A DNA stretch of 64,000 nt from Anaerosacchariphilus polymeriproducens (GCF_003363435.1 NZ_QRCT01000012.1:186001-250000), one strand, 5' to 3'. Positions 8,324-17,509 are shown, counted from the stretch's first letter. The notes: generated from the letters alone by a model not told the origin. Made by a program: numbers and translations.

Positions 8324-8521
8324 TAAGCTTACTGAAGAACCTTCTGCAACCTAATCAAATTAAAAACATTAGCAATCAGCTTATTGCGCTAATGTATGGA
8401 GTTCCTATACAAACTCATATTATGCGAATGGAAGATATGTGTCCATTTTATGAGATGGGGGTGAAAAGCATATTAAAAAACAGATAAACAAGGGCACAAT
8501 TATTGAACAATGTAGTGGTTT

Positions 8522-9127
8522 TTATGGATTCAAACCATGACGCATGAATGAGTAATAATGTTTCAGCACATCCTTTTTCTTCTGTAAATCATCATCATCT
8601 TGAAAAGTAAAAATATTATCAAATTCACTAAATAAATGTGTAAGCAATTGAATTGTAAAGTCTATTGGATAGTCATTGTTAATGTCACCCTTATCATAAG
8701 CCTCTTTGATCATTTTTTCCAGAATATCAATTCCAGAACCACCAATATGTTTTAATGCAGTCGTGTAAATGGGGGTACCTTTTTCTTTTAGAAGCATTCC
8801 CCCTAGCTGATGGTATTTAGGGTGTTCATTGGCAAACTCGATACTTATTTCTGTCTGATAAAGAAATTGGTCGAAAATATTTAAAGAGCTATAATCTTGG
8901 TTGCTTGTACGCTCTTTAATGTATTTCCATTTTTTGTTAGTGGCGTCTTCAAGAACCGCAATATAAAGAGATTCTTTATTTTTGAAGTGATAATAAAAAA
9001 CTCCTTTGCTCAAATTTGCATTTTTAATGATTGTATTTAGCGAAGCTTTTTCATAATTTTTGTCAATAAATTCATCGAGTGCTGCTGCGATGAGTTGATC
9101 TTTGCGATCAAAAGTTTTTGAGTTCAT
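8522..9127 (-). CDS. TetR family transcriptional regulator
   Basis: The N-terminal HTH is typical: I-A-A-A-L-D-E-F-I...A-S-L-N-T-I-I-K-N-A-N-L-S-K-G-V-F-Y-Y-H-F-K-N-K-E-S-L-Y. The ligand-binding C-terminal domain is variable. The start chosen (9127) lies after GGAGGT; an upstream ATG at 9139 contains that site in its coding part. It is divergent from a short-chain dehydrogenase pseudogene whose promoter carries a perfect dyad (9401-9416), the probable operator. The 198 bp before the previous gene show no clear ORF. Confidence 0.9.
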   Translation of the reverse strand: MNSKTFDRKDQLIAAALDEFIDKNYEKASLNTIIKNANLSKGVFYYHFKNKESLYIAVLEDATNKKWKYIKERTSNQDYSSLNIFDQFLYQTEISIEFANEHPKYHQLGGMLLKEKGTPIYTTALKHIGGSGIDILEKMIKEAYDKGDINNDYPIDFTIQLLTHLFSEFDNIFTFQDDDDLQKKKDVLKHYYSFMRHGLNP

Positions 9128-9364
9128 AGATACCTCCATTGTTATTTGTTAAAAAAAATACCATCTACATAGGAAATGATTAGACTTTTTGAAAAAATTC
9201 CAACCAACCGTTCCTATATATTATAAGCATCAAAACTAATAATTTTATCTTTCATAGATTCCTTTTTTATAATTTCTAATCGTAGTATCAGGCTAATTAT
9301 TATTTTTTGTACAAATTGAGTTTATCATAAATAAAATCATATAGCACTAAGTTTAAAATATAAA

Positions 9365-9416
9365 TTGACAGAATAATTGGTTAGTGATATATTTATAGCA
9401 TAGACCGCATGGTCTA
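9365..9416 (+). promoter_or_regulatory. Promoter with overlapping TetR-type operator
   Basis: TTGACA (9365-9370) and TATATT (9388-9393) are spaced 17 bp apart. Just downstream lies the perfect dyad TAGACC-GCAT-GGTCTA (9401-9416), over the expected start of transcription. The divergent TetR gene makes it the likely repressor. The remainder of 9128-9449 is AT-rich, without other signals. Confidence 0.7.
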
Positions 9417-9449
9417 CTAAGTCAATAAAATAATTTGAGAGGTAAATAT

Positions 9450-9957
9450 ATGAAGAAAACATGTTTTATAACTGGTGCCAAATCTGGAATTGGTCTAGAA
9501 GCAGCTATACAGATTGCAAAAAAGGATACCATGTCATTATTGGGTGTAGAAGTTTATCAAGAGGTAAAGAGGCTCTGAAATATATAAAAGAAAAAAGTCA
9601 ATCTGAGGAGATTAGCTTAGTAACCGTTGATATGAGCTTATTTAACTCCATAAAAAATTGCTCGATTTATTTACAAACTCACTTTGACCGTATCGATGTG
9701 CTCATTCATAATGCAGCTATATTTAATATTTCTCAAAAAGAAGCAATGGTTACATCAGAAGGATATGAAACTGTATGGATGACAAATCATATTGGTCCAG
9801 TGGAGTTTCTTTGTTAAAAGGTGTTACTGGAAAGTACTTTAATGAACATGATCAGATAATTTCTTCAGGAAAGTATACAAATAATCCAGAGGCTATTGAT
9901 AAAGCAATAGAATTGACGTTTCATTACATAAAGCGAGGTGAAAATATTGATCAATAA
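9450..9957 (+). pseudogene. Short-chain dehydrogenase, frameshifted and internally deleted
   Basis: The ATG at 9450 opens with an SDR Rossmann start (F-I-T-G-A-K-S-G-I-G). The frame is lost near the A-rich run at 9520 and resumes in another frame with G-Y-H-V-I-I-G-C-R-S and V-L-I-H-N-A-A. A second shift near 9800 joins a C-terminal tail. The region carrying the catalytic Y-x-x-x-K (about 120 codons) is missing, so no active enzyme can be made. It keeps an intact promoter and operator facing the TetR gene. Confidence 0.8.
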
Positions 9958-11191
9958 TGACACAAATGTGACAATAGCCAAGAGAAATATGAGGATTGAT
10001 TATTTTAGAGCTTTTCTAATGGTTCTCGTTGTGTGGCACCATGCTACGCTGGCATACAGCACAACAGGATCAGGGGTTTTGATAACCGATGATAGTACGT
10101 TCATGGGATTTGACTTGATTGCATTATTTAATGACTCGTTTTTTATGTTCGCTTTTTTCTTTGTATCAGGGTTATTTTCTTATAAATCGTTGTTAAAAAA
10201 GGGAATTAAAAATTTTTTTGAAGAGCGTTTAATTCGATTGTTATTGCCATTTGCATTTGCTACGTTACTGATTAATCCCATTGCTCACTATTTTAGCTCC
10301 TTGAACAAGAATGGTGGTTCATTCTCAATAGTTGGTTATTTTCAGTTCTTAATCAATACGTTTGGCAAAACGGAATCAAATCATCTTTGGTTCTTGTGGG
10401 TTCTATTCTTTTTTTCTCTGATACTTGCGATATATCATCTGGTTCAAAAAGTATTTAGCATTACTATTAGACGAAGCCAAGAAAAATACTTAACGAAAGC
10501 ATGGACATTTACAGTTGTTATGGTTATTTTAGGTACATTATGCTATCTGCCAATGTGCAATATTGGAGAAGGAGGATTTGTAACGCTGCTTAAGCCTTTT
10601 AATATGCAGGTTTCACGAGTGTTAATATACTTTCTATATTTCGTTGCAGGTAATGTTATTGGTATGTATGGCATCCAAAGGAGCTTTTTATATAAAGAAA
10701 AATTTCAAAAAAAATGGTGGCTTTGGCTTAGTCTATCTCTTGCTACTACAGTTTTAAATATAGTTGTTCATGTTGTACAGGAGAATATGGAAATTGGTAT
10801 ATTAAAAAACACTATTATAGTTGTTGATCAAGGTATGATTGTTGTCATAAGTCTCTTTGCTCTGTTTGGTTTCATAAGCTTTTTTACCTTACATATCAAA
10901 GAAGATAATAAAGTTATTAATCTGTTGTCTAAAGAAGCTATGGGTATCTATATCATTCATTATGCTGTTGTTACAGCTTTACAATATGCTTTTACGTTTG
11001 TTGAGTTATCTGCTGTCGAAAAAGGAATCACGACAACATTGATGACCATGATTATCTCCTTGAGTCTTGTTATAGCCCTTAAAAAAGTACCTGTTATCGG
11101 CTGCGTTTTTGGTAAAGCATATAACCATAAATATGATAGAGGACTTATCATCTTAACCTTGATCATGATGCTATTATTAATATTTCTATAA
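9938..11191 (+). CDS. Acyltransferase family membrane protein
   Basis: This ~417-residue protein has about ten hydrophobic segments and the acyltransferase-3 start R-I-D-Y-F-R-A-F-L-M-V-L-V-V-W-H-H, with the catalytic-type His in the first membrane helix, and F-F-F-V-S-G-L-F. Such proteins transfer acyl groups to surface sugars or other extracytoplasmic acceptors. The GTG start at 9938 overlaps the dehydrogenase remnant; the ATG at 9989 just before R-I-D-Y-F is another possible start. The substrate is unknown. Confidence 0.82.
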   Translation: MKILINNDTNVTIAKRNMRIDYFRAFLMVLVVWHHATLAYSTTGSGVLITDDSTFMGFDLIALFNDSFFMFAFFFVSGLFSYKSLLKKGIKNFFEERLIRLLLPFAFATLLINPIAHYFSSLNKNGGSFSIVGYFQFLINTFGKTESNHLWFLWVLFFFSLILAIYHLVQKVFSITIRRSQEKYLTKAWTFTVVMVILGTLCYLPMCNIGEGGFVTLLKPFNMQVSRVLIYFLYFVAGNVIGMYGIQRSFLYKEKFQKKWWLWLSLSLATTVLNIVVHVVQENMEIGILKNTIIVVDQGMIVVISLFALFGFISFFTLHIKEDNKVINLLSKEAMGIYIIHYAVVTALQYAFTFVELSAVEKGITTTLMTMIISLSLVIALKKVPVIGCVFGKAYNHKYDRGLIILTLIMMLLLIFL

Positions 11192-11245
11192 ATAAACTTA
11201 AAAAATATAAATTCACTTATTAAAATAAAAAAAGAGGTATAAAAA

Positions 11246-11824
11246 ATGAATACGATAAATGAAAGTGAAATGAGGAAGCGTTTTGATAAAAAAGTAGCTG
11301 TTTTATTTGCAGTCTTGTCTATGGCGTTTATATTCTTGATGGGAACAGATCATGAATTCTTTGAATGGGCATTTTCAAGACATCAAAATATTTTAAGTTG
11401 GTATATACGACCGATTTTCATGATTCCAATTTGTTATTTTGCTTTTAAGAGAAATGCAACAGGGATTAGTGCAACTATTTTTTTATTATTAATCAGTATG
11501 TTTTGGTTTCCTAGACCGGATGCAATTGATCCAAAAGTGGCAGATTTTTTGGCGATGGAAAGAGAATATTTAACAGAAAATTGGACAGCTGCTAAAATTA
11601 TGGTCACTAGTATTGTGCCGATTTCGATGGGATTATTAATATGGGGGTTATGGAAACGGAACATAAAAGCAGGAATTGGTGTACTCATAGGGATAGCTGT
11701 TGGTAAAATCATGTGGAGTGTCGTTGAAGGTGGAACATCTGGAGCAAAAGTTATTATTCCAGCGGTTGTAGGTCTGGGTATATGCTTAGTGGCAATTATT
11801 TGGTGGTATAAGAGTGATTGCTGA
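11246..11824 (+). CDS. Hypothetical membrane protein (192 aa)
   Basis: Five or six hydrophobic segments are visible, and a Trp/Phe-rich stretch (S-M-F-W-F-P-R-P-D) occurs near residue 90. A GAGGT site precedes the ATG. It lies 54 bp after the acyltransferase gene, probably in the same transcript and under the same TetR-regulated promoter. I do not recognise the family and see no catalytic motif. Confidence 0.65.
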   Translation: MNTINESEMRKRFDKKVAVLFAVLSMAFIFLMGTDHEFFEWAFSRHQNILSWYIRPIFMIPICYFAFKRNATGISATIFLLLISMFWFPRPDAIDPKVADFLAMEREYLTENWTAAKIMVTSIVPISMGLLIWGLWKRNIKAGIGVLIGIAVGKIMWSVVEGGTSGAKVIIPAVVGLGICLVAIIWWYKSDC

Positions 11825-11912
11825 GGAAGAAGGATATGGAATGCGTAAAACCCATTATTAATTCAGGAATAGTGTTGATTGGTAAAGAAGAATTATAATT
11901 ATAAGGAGATAA

Positions 11913-12384
11913 CAGAAAGAAAGGCCAAATATTTTTTATCAAATAGACAATATTGGTAATATGTGTTCTTCTACTAAGATATCGAACGCAATGACTTCAA
12001 AGCAGTACCTTGCAACAGGCTCTAAATATTATGTGGCGGATGTTGGGCTTCGCTATTTTATTTTGGGAACAAAGCAAACTGATATTGGACATATTTTAGA
12101 AAATATTGTTTATCTTGAATTGTTAAGAAGAGGCTATGAGGTTCATATAGGAAAGGTCGGAGATGCTGAGGTGGATTTTATTGCCATAGGTGCTTAGGGA
12201 GAAGAATACTATCAAGTATCTCAGACAGTTATGGAAGAGCAGACATTAAAGCGTGAGCTTTCGTCACTTGATTCAATAAAGGATCACAATCCGAAATATC
12301 TTCTTACGATGGACTATGCACCGATGATTTCTCACAATGGTATCAAGTAGATCAATGTTCTCGATTGGCTTCTTAAGGAGAGAT
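11913..12384 (+). pseudogene. DUF4143 / AAA ATPase, decayed C-terminal part
   Basis: Reading from 11913 gives the late part of an ATP-binding DUF4143 protein: D-N-I-G-N-M-C-S-S-T-K-I, then directly K-Q-Y-L-A-T-G-S-K-Y-Y, so the segment normally between these is deleted. It goes on through Y-L-E-L-L-R-R-G-Y-E-V and D-A-E-V-D-F-I-A. A stop at 12196 interrupts E-E-Y-Y-Q-V-S-Q-T-V, another follows N-G-I-K at 12348, and the tail N-V-L-D-W-L-L ends at 12384. The N-terminal Walker motifs are absent. Confidence 0.8.
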
Positions 12385-12425
12385 GATTATGGAGAAAGAT
12401 ATATATGCTGTGCGCGCTATTGTTC

Positions 12426-12507
12426 TGAAATCTACCACAATAAAACTTAGATACAGGTAAATAGTTTGGAGAAGGAGGGAATAGATTTTGTGAAATTGAG
12501 TAAGGTC
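12426..12507 (+). pseudogene. Fragment of a second MerR-type regulator gene
   Basis: This stretch is a degraded copy of the end of the cytosolic part of the MerR gene at 14528. GAAATCTACCACAATA and GGAGAAGGAGGGAATAG occur in both places (compare 14832-14925), with deletions between. No ORF remains. It shows that a second copy of that gene once lay here, about 2.1 kb upstream of the intact one. Confidence 0.7.
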
Positions 12508-12536
12508 GAACGAAACCCTCCTTATTTATGTACGAT

Positions 12537-13160
12537 CTATATATTGTACAACTTCAGCAGCTCCTCAGGCGATGAAAAAATATAATCTGCATCAGTCTTT
12601 AAAACAGATGAATGGCTCCAGGTCACAAGTCCAGAAGCAAAGCCAGCGGCATTTGCAGATGCAATATCTGTCGGCATATCGCCGATATAGATGCAGGAAT
12701 CGGGGGTCGTACCGGATTTTTGTGCATAATAAAGAAGCGGTTCAGGATTCGGTTTGTGCTGTAGTGTATCGTCTGCACAGACAATTAGATCAAATATTTG
12801 CTCCAGGTTGAATTTGCTGAAATAGCTTTTATATTCTGTTTTTTTTCTTGAAGTGACAACCCCAAGATGAATTCCACTCTTTTTGATAAATTGAAGTATG
12901 TCATAAGCACCGGGAAAAAATACGGTCTGGGCTGAGAACTTGCTGTAATTATGTATCCACTTATATTCAAAATTCTGATCTACAGATGCATCAAGTAGTT
13001 CAAGGGCATCAAAAGTAGGGATTCCCAACACGATTCGCAGTTTTTCAAGAGAGTATTCTAAACCATATGTTTCAAGTGTGTACCGCCAGGTATTCAAAAC
13101 GGCATTTTCGGTATCAATTAGTGTTCCATCCAAATCAAATACGATATGATTATATTGCAT
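12537..13160 (-). CDS. HAD family hydrolase (PpaX/Gph-like phosphatase)
   Basis: The 207-residue protein has all HAD motifs: F-D-L-D-G-T-L near the start (nucleophile Asp), V-V-T-S-R-K (motif II), K-P-N-P-E-P (motif III Lys) and Y-I-G-D-M-P-T-D (motif IV). The helical cap between motifs I and II is of the type found in phosphoglycolate and pyrophosphate phosphatases (HAD-IA). The ATG at 13160 follows AAAGGAG; a longer reading to 13310 has no ribosome site. The true substrate cannot be told. Confidence 0.88.
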   Translation of the reverse strand: MQYNHIVFDLDGTLIDTENAVLNTWRYTLETYGLEYSLEKLRIVLGIPTFDALELLDASVDQNFEYKWIHNYSKFSAQTVFFPGAYDILQFIKKSGIHLGVVTSRKKTEYKSYFSKFNLEQIFDLIVCADDTLQHKPNPEPLLYYAQKSGTTPDSCIYIGDMPTDIASANAAGFASGLVTWSHSSVLKTDADYIFSSPEELLKLYNI

Positions 13161-13399
13161 AAGTTTCTCCTTTGTGGTGAGTTCAATCAGTTGCAGTGCA
13201 TAATTAAGATATAACTTTCGATAAATGTAACATTTGCAGTCTTGAGCCAGATATATCAAATTTGAAATCATAGTGTGGCTGGCACAGCAATGTATGATAG
13301 GTAAAGACATCAGTTAATACCTCCTTTTAATAAGGCGCCGGTATCGGCAACAGCAGTAACAGAAAGGTTATCAAGTATAATTATAGCGAATAAAATTGA

Positions 13400-13428
13400 T
13401 TGCGTCTTTCTGATGTGCGACATATAAT
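13400..13428 (+). promoter_or_regulatory. Promoter of the AraC regulator
   Basis: TTGCGT (13400-13405) and TATAAT (13423-13428), 17 bp apart, lie about 60 bp before the AraC start. Confidence 0.55.
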
Positions 13429-13486
13429 ATAATTATTACGACAAACAAGGATTCGAGCTGGATATGGGAAAAGGAGATGACGAAAC

Positions 13487-14413
13487 ATGCTGTCAACTAT
13501 TAATACAATTCTTTTGAACAATGAAAGAAAAGAAACCGTGAAGCGTGGAACACCAGGTTTTCCTTGCAATGCTTACATCGGTGATATTCATAATTATATC
13601 GTAGGTGAAATATCGCTGCATTGGCATAGTGAGCTTGAAATATTTGTGTTAGATGAGGGCATGGTGCAGATTATATTTGCAGATCATTCATATGTTTTGC
13701 GACCGGGGGAGGGGTATTTCGTGAATGCAGATGTCCTGCATGGAATAATCTGCAATACTGATCAGCCCTGCCGATACCGTTCTGTTGTATTTGACCAGTC
13801 TGTTATATCAGGATGTACTGGAAGCGTTTTTGATAAAAAATATGTAAACCCTTTTGTAAAGAGAGGCGCATCATCCTGGGTACTTAATCTGAGAGATACA
13901 GGTAGTGCGGCAGTGATTTCTCTTTTTAATGTAGCGTTCTATGCCTGTGAAATGGAGCCGGAAGGCTATGAATTTACAGTAAGGGATGCAATGTCGAAAA
14001 TTATCATGTTATTGAACGGACACAAGGAAGAGAAGGCAGTCAGGGTTGAGACGATGCAGGAACAGCGCCTGAAGCAGATGCTGAATTGGATTGATGAACA
14101 TTACATGGATAAAGTAACAGTTAGACTTATTGCGGATGCAGCCGGAGTATGTGAACGTGAATGTCAAAGGACATTTGCAAAAGTTATAAAGGATACGCCG
14201 ATAAGATATTTGATGCGAAGGAGAATTGCTATTGCAGCTGATATGTTGAAGTCATCAAACGCTTCTAATAGTGAGATATGTGCACTGTGTGGTTTTGAAA
14301 GTCAGAGCTATTTTACAAAACAGTTTCGGCTTATTATGGGAGTTACTCCTAAACAGTATCAGAGAAATATACGTACTAATATGCTAAAATTAGACAGATA
14401 CAATAATAAATAA
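13487..14413 (+). CDS. AraC family regulator with cupin sensor domain
   Basis: Residues ~30-120 form a cupin-like sugar-sensing domain (S-L-H-W-H-S-E-L-E-I-F, then G-E-G-Y-F-V-N-A-D-V-L-H). Residues ~200-300 carry two AraC helix-turn-helix motifs (V-R-L-I-A-D-A-A-G-V and I-C-A-L-C-G-F-E-S-Q-S-Y-F-T-K-Q-F), ending G-V-T-P-K-Q-Y. GGAGATGACG precedes the ATG. It is divergent from the HAD gene, which may be its target. Confidence 0.9.
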   Translation: MLSTINTILLNNERKETVKRGTPGFPCNAYIGDIHNYIVGEISLHWHSELEIFVLDEGMVQIIFADHSYVLRPGEGYFVNADVLHGIICNTDQPCRYRSVVFDQSVISGCTGSVFDKKYVNPFVKRGASSWVLNLRDTGSAAVISLFNVAFYACEMEPEGYEFTVRDAMSKIIMLLNGHKEEKAVRVETMQEQRLKQMLNWIDEHYMDKVTVRLIADAAGVCERECQRTFAKVIKDTPIRYLMRRRIAIAADMLKSSNASNSEICALCGFESQSYFTKQFRLIMGVTPKQYQRNIRTNMLKLDRYNNK

Positions 14414-14442
14414 AAAAAATATAATATAATTACTTTTTTCTA

Positions 14443-14473
14443 TTGACCTTCCACCTTGTGGAAGCTGTATAAA
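14443..14473 (+). promoter_or_regulatory. MerR-type promoter with 19-bp spacer and dyad operator
   Basis: TTGACC (14443-14448) and TATAAA (14468-14473) are separated by 19 bp, the long spacer that MerR-family activators correct by twisting DNA. A perfect dyad CTTCCAC-CTT-GTGGAAG (14448-14464) fills the spacer. This is the expected autoregulatory site of the MerR protein encoded next. Confidence 0.85.
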
Positions 14474-14527
14474 AAGAGGGTACATCAACAATCCGGATAA
14501 TATTGATGGCCATGGAGGATAGTTTTT

Positions 14528-15169
14528 ATGAAAATCAAGCAAGTTGAGGAACTGGTAGGAATCACCAGTAAGAATATTAGATTCTATGAGGCTCAGGGTT
14601 TACTTACTCCAGACAGAGCTGAAAATGGCTATAGGGAGTATCGCCAAAATAATATCGATACATTAAAGCAGATAAAGCTTCTAAGGAAATTCGGGGTACC
14701 TGTGGAGGAAATTAAATCAGTATTTAACAAATCCCAATCTCTTGATGATTGTTTGGAGGAGCATCTGGTTGTTCTTAAAAAGGAACGTGAGAATTTTCTC
14801 AAAATGCAAAAGCTTGTAGAAGCTATCCTAAAGAAATCTACCACAATAGAAACTTTAGAGACCGATAAATGGTTGGAGGAAGTGGAGAAGTTGGAGAAGG
14901 AGGGAATAGATTTTGTGAATTTGAGCAAAATTGATATTCATATGAAGAAAAAAGCTGGTGCCTTTGTAGGCGGAATTGTTATGATTATTTTTATGCTATT
15001 TATCATGGGGTTAACCCTTTGGGGAAATAGTGTGGATCCAGCACCTTTTGGAATCTTAATGGCGTTGATTGGAATTCCGGGTGTTGTAATTATTGGTATT
15101 ATAGTCGCAATGAAAATTAGGTTTAAGGAAATTGAAGGAGGAGAAGAGGATGAAGCTTCTAAGTATTGA
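14528..15169 (+). CDS. MerR family regulator with C-terminal membrane helices
   Basis: Residues 1-70 are a MerR winged helix (V-E-E-L-V-G-I-T-S-K-N-I-R-F-Y-E-A-Q-G-L-L-T-P), followed by a dimerising coiled coil to ~115. Unusually, two hydrophobic helices follow (about residues 140-195), so the protein is probably membrane-anchored. It ends in a short acidic tail. The tail overlaps the YbjQ gene by 20 bp. The signal is unknown. The promoter carries a fitting dyad in a 19-bp spacer. Confidence 0.88.
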   Translation: MKIKQVEELVGITSKNIRFYEAQGLLTPDRAENGYREYRQNNIDTLKQIKLLRKFGVPVEEIKSVFNKSQSLDDCLEEHLVVLKKERENFLKMQKLVEAILKKSTTIETLETDKWLEEVEKLEKEGIDFVNLSKIDIHMKKKAGAFVGGIVMIIFMLFIMGLTLWGNSVDPAPFGILMALIGIPGVVIIGIIVAMKIRFKEIEGGEEDEASKY

Positions 15170-15467
15170 GTATATTCCAGGCGAAGAGATTGAAGCGTTA
15201 GGAATGGTTAAGGGAACAATTGTACAGACCAAAAACATTGGTCGTGATTTTATGGCAGGAATGAAGACCTTGGTAGGCGGGGAAATCGTTGGCTACACAG
15301 AGATGTTAAATGAGGCTCGCCAGATTGCAGTCAAAAGAATGGTGGATGAGGCCAAGGAGTTAGGTGCTGATGCTATTATCGGAGTAAAATATGGCTCATC
15401 TCAGGTTATGGCAGGTGCTGCAGAAATAATTGCTTATGGTACGGCAGTGAAGATAGTGAGGAAATAA
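15150..15467 (+). CDS. YbjQ/DUF74 family protein
   Basis: This 105-residue protein matches the YbjQ (heavy-metal-binding-like) family: P-G-x-x-I-E-A-L-G-M-V-K-G at the start, G-G-E-I-V-G-Y-T-E-M-L, A-R-Q-I-A-V-K-R-M and A-D-A-I-I-G-V-K-Y. Family proteins form small pentameric assemblies of unclear role. The ATG at 15150 follows GGAGGAGAAG within the end of the MerR gene. It lies between a membrane-anchored MerR and YhfC, suggesting a shared membrane-stress function. Confidence 0.85.
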   Translation: MKLLSIEYIPGEEIEALGMVKGTIVQTKNIGRDFMAGMKTLVGGEIVGYTEMLNEARQIAVKRMVDEAKELGADAIIGVKYGSSQVMAGAAEIIAYGTAVKIVRK

Positions 15468-15468
15468 T

Positions 15469-16275
15469 ATGGAATTAGGACATGTTAGCGCAGCCACAAT
15501 GGTTGCAATAGTGATAGTAATGATCATAGCTTTTGCGCTTCCTATTGGTTTACTTATCTATGGTAAAGTCAAACTGAAAGGAAGAATATCCTCATTTTTT
15601 ATAGGTTGTGGAGTTTTCTTTGTAATGGTTTTAGTTTTAGAAAGGATATTACATTCAGTAGTTCTTGGAACTTTAGGATTCACCATTACAGGAAATATAT
15701 GGATATATGCGCTTTATGGAGGTTTTGCGGCTGCAATATTTGAGGAGACGGGAAGATTTATTGCAATGAAATTCTTCCTAAAGAAAAATCTCAATTTTCA
15801 AAATGCATTTATGTATGGAGCCGGACACGGAGGATGTGAGGCCATAATCATTATAGGAGTCTCATATTTCAGCAATCTGATCACAGCAATCATGGTCAAT
15901 AATGGAAGTATGAACGCAACCCTCCAGTTACTGAATGGCGATACGCAGAAGCAGACATATGATTCAATTTCTGCACTCTGGACTACCCCAACGTATCAGT
16001 TTTATTTGGCAGGAGTAGAGAGAATATTTGCTATCGCATTACAGATTGCTTTTTCTATAATTATGTATCAGGCGGTTAAGAACGGTAAAAAGGCATATAT
16101 AGCTGTTGCTTATCTTGCGCATTTTATCGTGGATTTTGTTTCGGTACTGGTCAATAATTATGCCGGAGTTATTGTAACAGAATTTATCGTAGCAGTGATG
16201 GCTGCGCTGCTCCTATTTATTGCATACAAGATTAGTAAAAAAGACAGTTGTATAGAAAAGATTCATCTATCTTGA
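15469..16275 (+). CDS. YhfC family intramembrane protease-like protein
   Basis: This 268-residue protein has about seven membrane segments. It carries the YhfC marks A-A-I-F-E-E-T-G-R-F near residue 95 and G-A-G-H-G-G-C-E-A near residue 120, the Glu and His residues expected to bind metal as in CPBP-type proteases. A late A-H-F-I-V-D-F motif adds another potential ligand. It starts one base after the YbjQ stop, so it is coupled to it. Substrates are not known for the family. Confidence 0.85.
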   Translation: MELGHVSAATMVAIVIVMIIAFALPIGLLIYGKVKLKGRISSFFIGCGVFFVMVLVLERILHSVVLGTLGFTITGNIWIYALYGGFAAAIFEETGRFIAMKFFLKKNLNFQNAFMYGAGHGGCEAIIIIGVSYFSNLITAIMVNNGSMNATLQLLNGDTQKQTYDSISALWTTPTYQFYLAGVERIFAIALQIAFSIIMYQAVKNGKKAYIAVAYLAHFIVDFVSVLVNNYAGVIVTEFIVAVMAALLLFIAYKISKKDSCIEKIHLS

Positions 16276-16441
16276 AAGATACAGGATTAAAATAGATTTT
16301 GAACTCTACGAAGCGTAGGTTTCCAACAGCCTATAAATAATATAATCTATTTTTAGCGTTGAAAGGCTAGAAAATGCAGAAGTTTGTTATATGCATAGGG
16401 ATAAGCGTAGACTGTATTTAAGAAATATGGAGGTAGAGTAA

Positions 16442-17401
16442 ATGTGTACAATATTTGCAGGAGTAGAAAATACGACGACAGTATTAGCCAAAAACTATGA
16501 TTGTTTTGTTGATGGAGGAATGATATTTACGAATCGTAGAAATATGAGTAAAAAGTCATTGGTTATGCCACCAGAAAAAGAATTTTCATGGATATCCAAG
16601 TATGGCAGTGTTACTTTCTCGCAATCAGGTAAAGGGATGCCTTCTTGTGGAATCAATGAAAAAGGACTTATTGTGGAACAGGCAACACTTCCTGCAACAA
16701 AATATCAAGAAAAGGATGAAAGAGCGGAGGTTAACTGTTTGGAAGCGATACAGTATTTGCTGGATGTTTGCGAAACTGTATCGCAGGCTGTTGAAAAATT
16801 TCAAAATTTCAGAATTAGTAATAACTCCGTTAAAATACACTACTTTTTAATGGATAAAGGTGGAAATAAAGGTGTAATTGAATTTCTGAATGGTGCCATA
16901 AATTATATCTTAGGGAAAGATATTCTTCCCATTATTACAAACAGTATTTATAGAGATAATTGTACCTACAAGGGAACGTATTCTTCAGAATACGAAGAAA
17001 ATTCTTTTATACGGTTTGAAATTGTAAAATCTGAACTGCTAAAAAGAGGGATAATGACTGTAGACCGCGCATTTACAATATTGGAAAAGGCAAAGAGGAC
17101 CGATACAATCTGGAGTATTGTATATGATTTAAAGTTGCACAAAATATATTTTAAATATGGAAAACAAAGGAAGAAGATGATAGACTTAAACGTTATCGAT
17201 TATGGACAAACAGCAGAATCTTATTTATTTGACATGGAGTCTGAAGAAGAATTTTGCTGGCAGCCTTATTGTAGAGAAATGAATCGAAAAAATATAGAAC
17301 GATTCTATAGGAACCAGAAGATATTGAAATTATTAGAGCTGCCAGATGCAAAGTTTGTGATTAATTCTATTGATAATCATGTAAATCAGCTTGAAGAATG
17401 A
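16442..17401 (+). CDS. Linear amide C-N hydrolase (choloylglycine hydrolase / penicillin acylase family)
   Basis: After removal of Met, Cys2 would be the N-terminal nucleophile (M-C-T-I-F). Family features follow: an A-K-N-Y-D motif, G-M-P-S-C-G-I-N-E-K-G-L, and I-I-T-N-S-I-Y near residue 160. Members hydrolyse bile-salt amides, penicillin V or acyl-homoserine-lactone-like amides. The length of 319 is normal. The chain is shorter and more divergent than typical bile salt hydrolases, so bile activity is only possible, not shown. A GGAGGTAG site precedes the start, and a terminator follows. Confidence 0.8.
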   Translation: MCTIFAGVENTTTVLAKNYDCFVDGGMIFTNRRNMSKKSLVMPPEKEFSWISKYGSVTFSQSGKGMPSCGINEKGLIVEQATLPATKYQEKDERAEVNCLEAIQYLLDVCETVSQAVEKFQNFRISNNSVKIHYFLMDKGGNKGVIEFLNGAINYILGKDILPIITNSIYRDNCTYKGTYSSEYEENSFIRFEIVKSELLKRGIMTVDRAFTILEKAKRTDTIWSIVYDLKLHKIYFKYGKQRKKMIDLNVIDYGQTAESYLFDMESEEEFCWQPYCREMNRKNIERFYRNQKILKLLELPDAKFVINSIDNHVNQLEE

Positions 17402-17435
17402 AAAAATTATTGAATTTGTTATTTATAATAATTAA

Positions 17436-17485
17436 CAGCAAAGTTTTAGGTCAGCCTAGACTGACTACAGACTTTGCTGTTTTTA
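17436..17485 (+). terminator. Rho-independent terminator after the amide hydrolase
   Basis: CAGCAAAGT (17436-17444) pairs with ACTTTGCTG (17471-17479), followed by TTTTTA. A smaller hairpin (GTCAG/CTGAC) lies in its loop. Confidence 0.75.
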
Positions 17486-17509
17486 TTTTTAGAATGCAGA
17501 TTTTTATAT

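Noticed and set aside
8324-8521. Possible short gene between guanine deaminase and the TetR gene
   Set aside because: Only short frames without ribosome sites; no recognisable protein.
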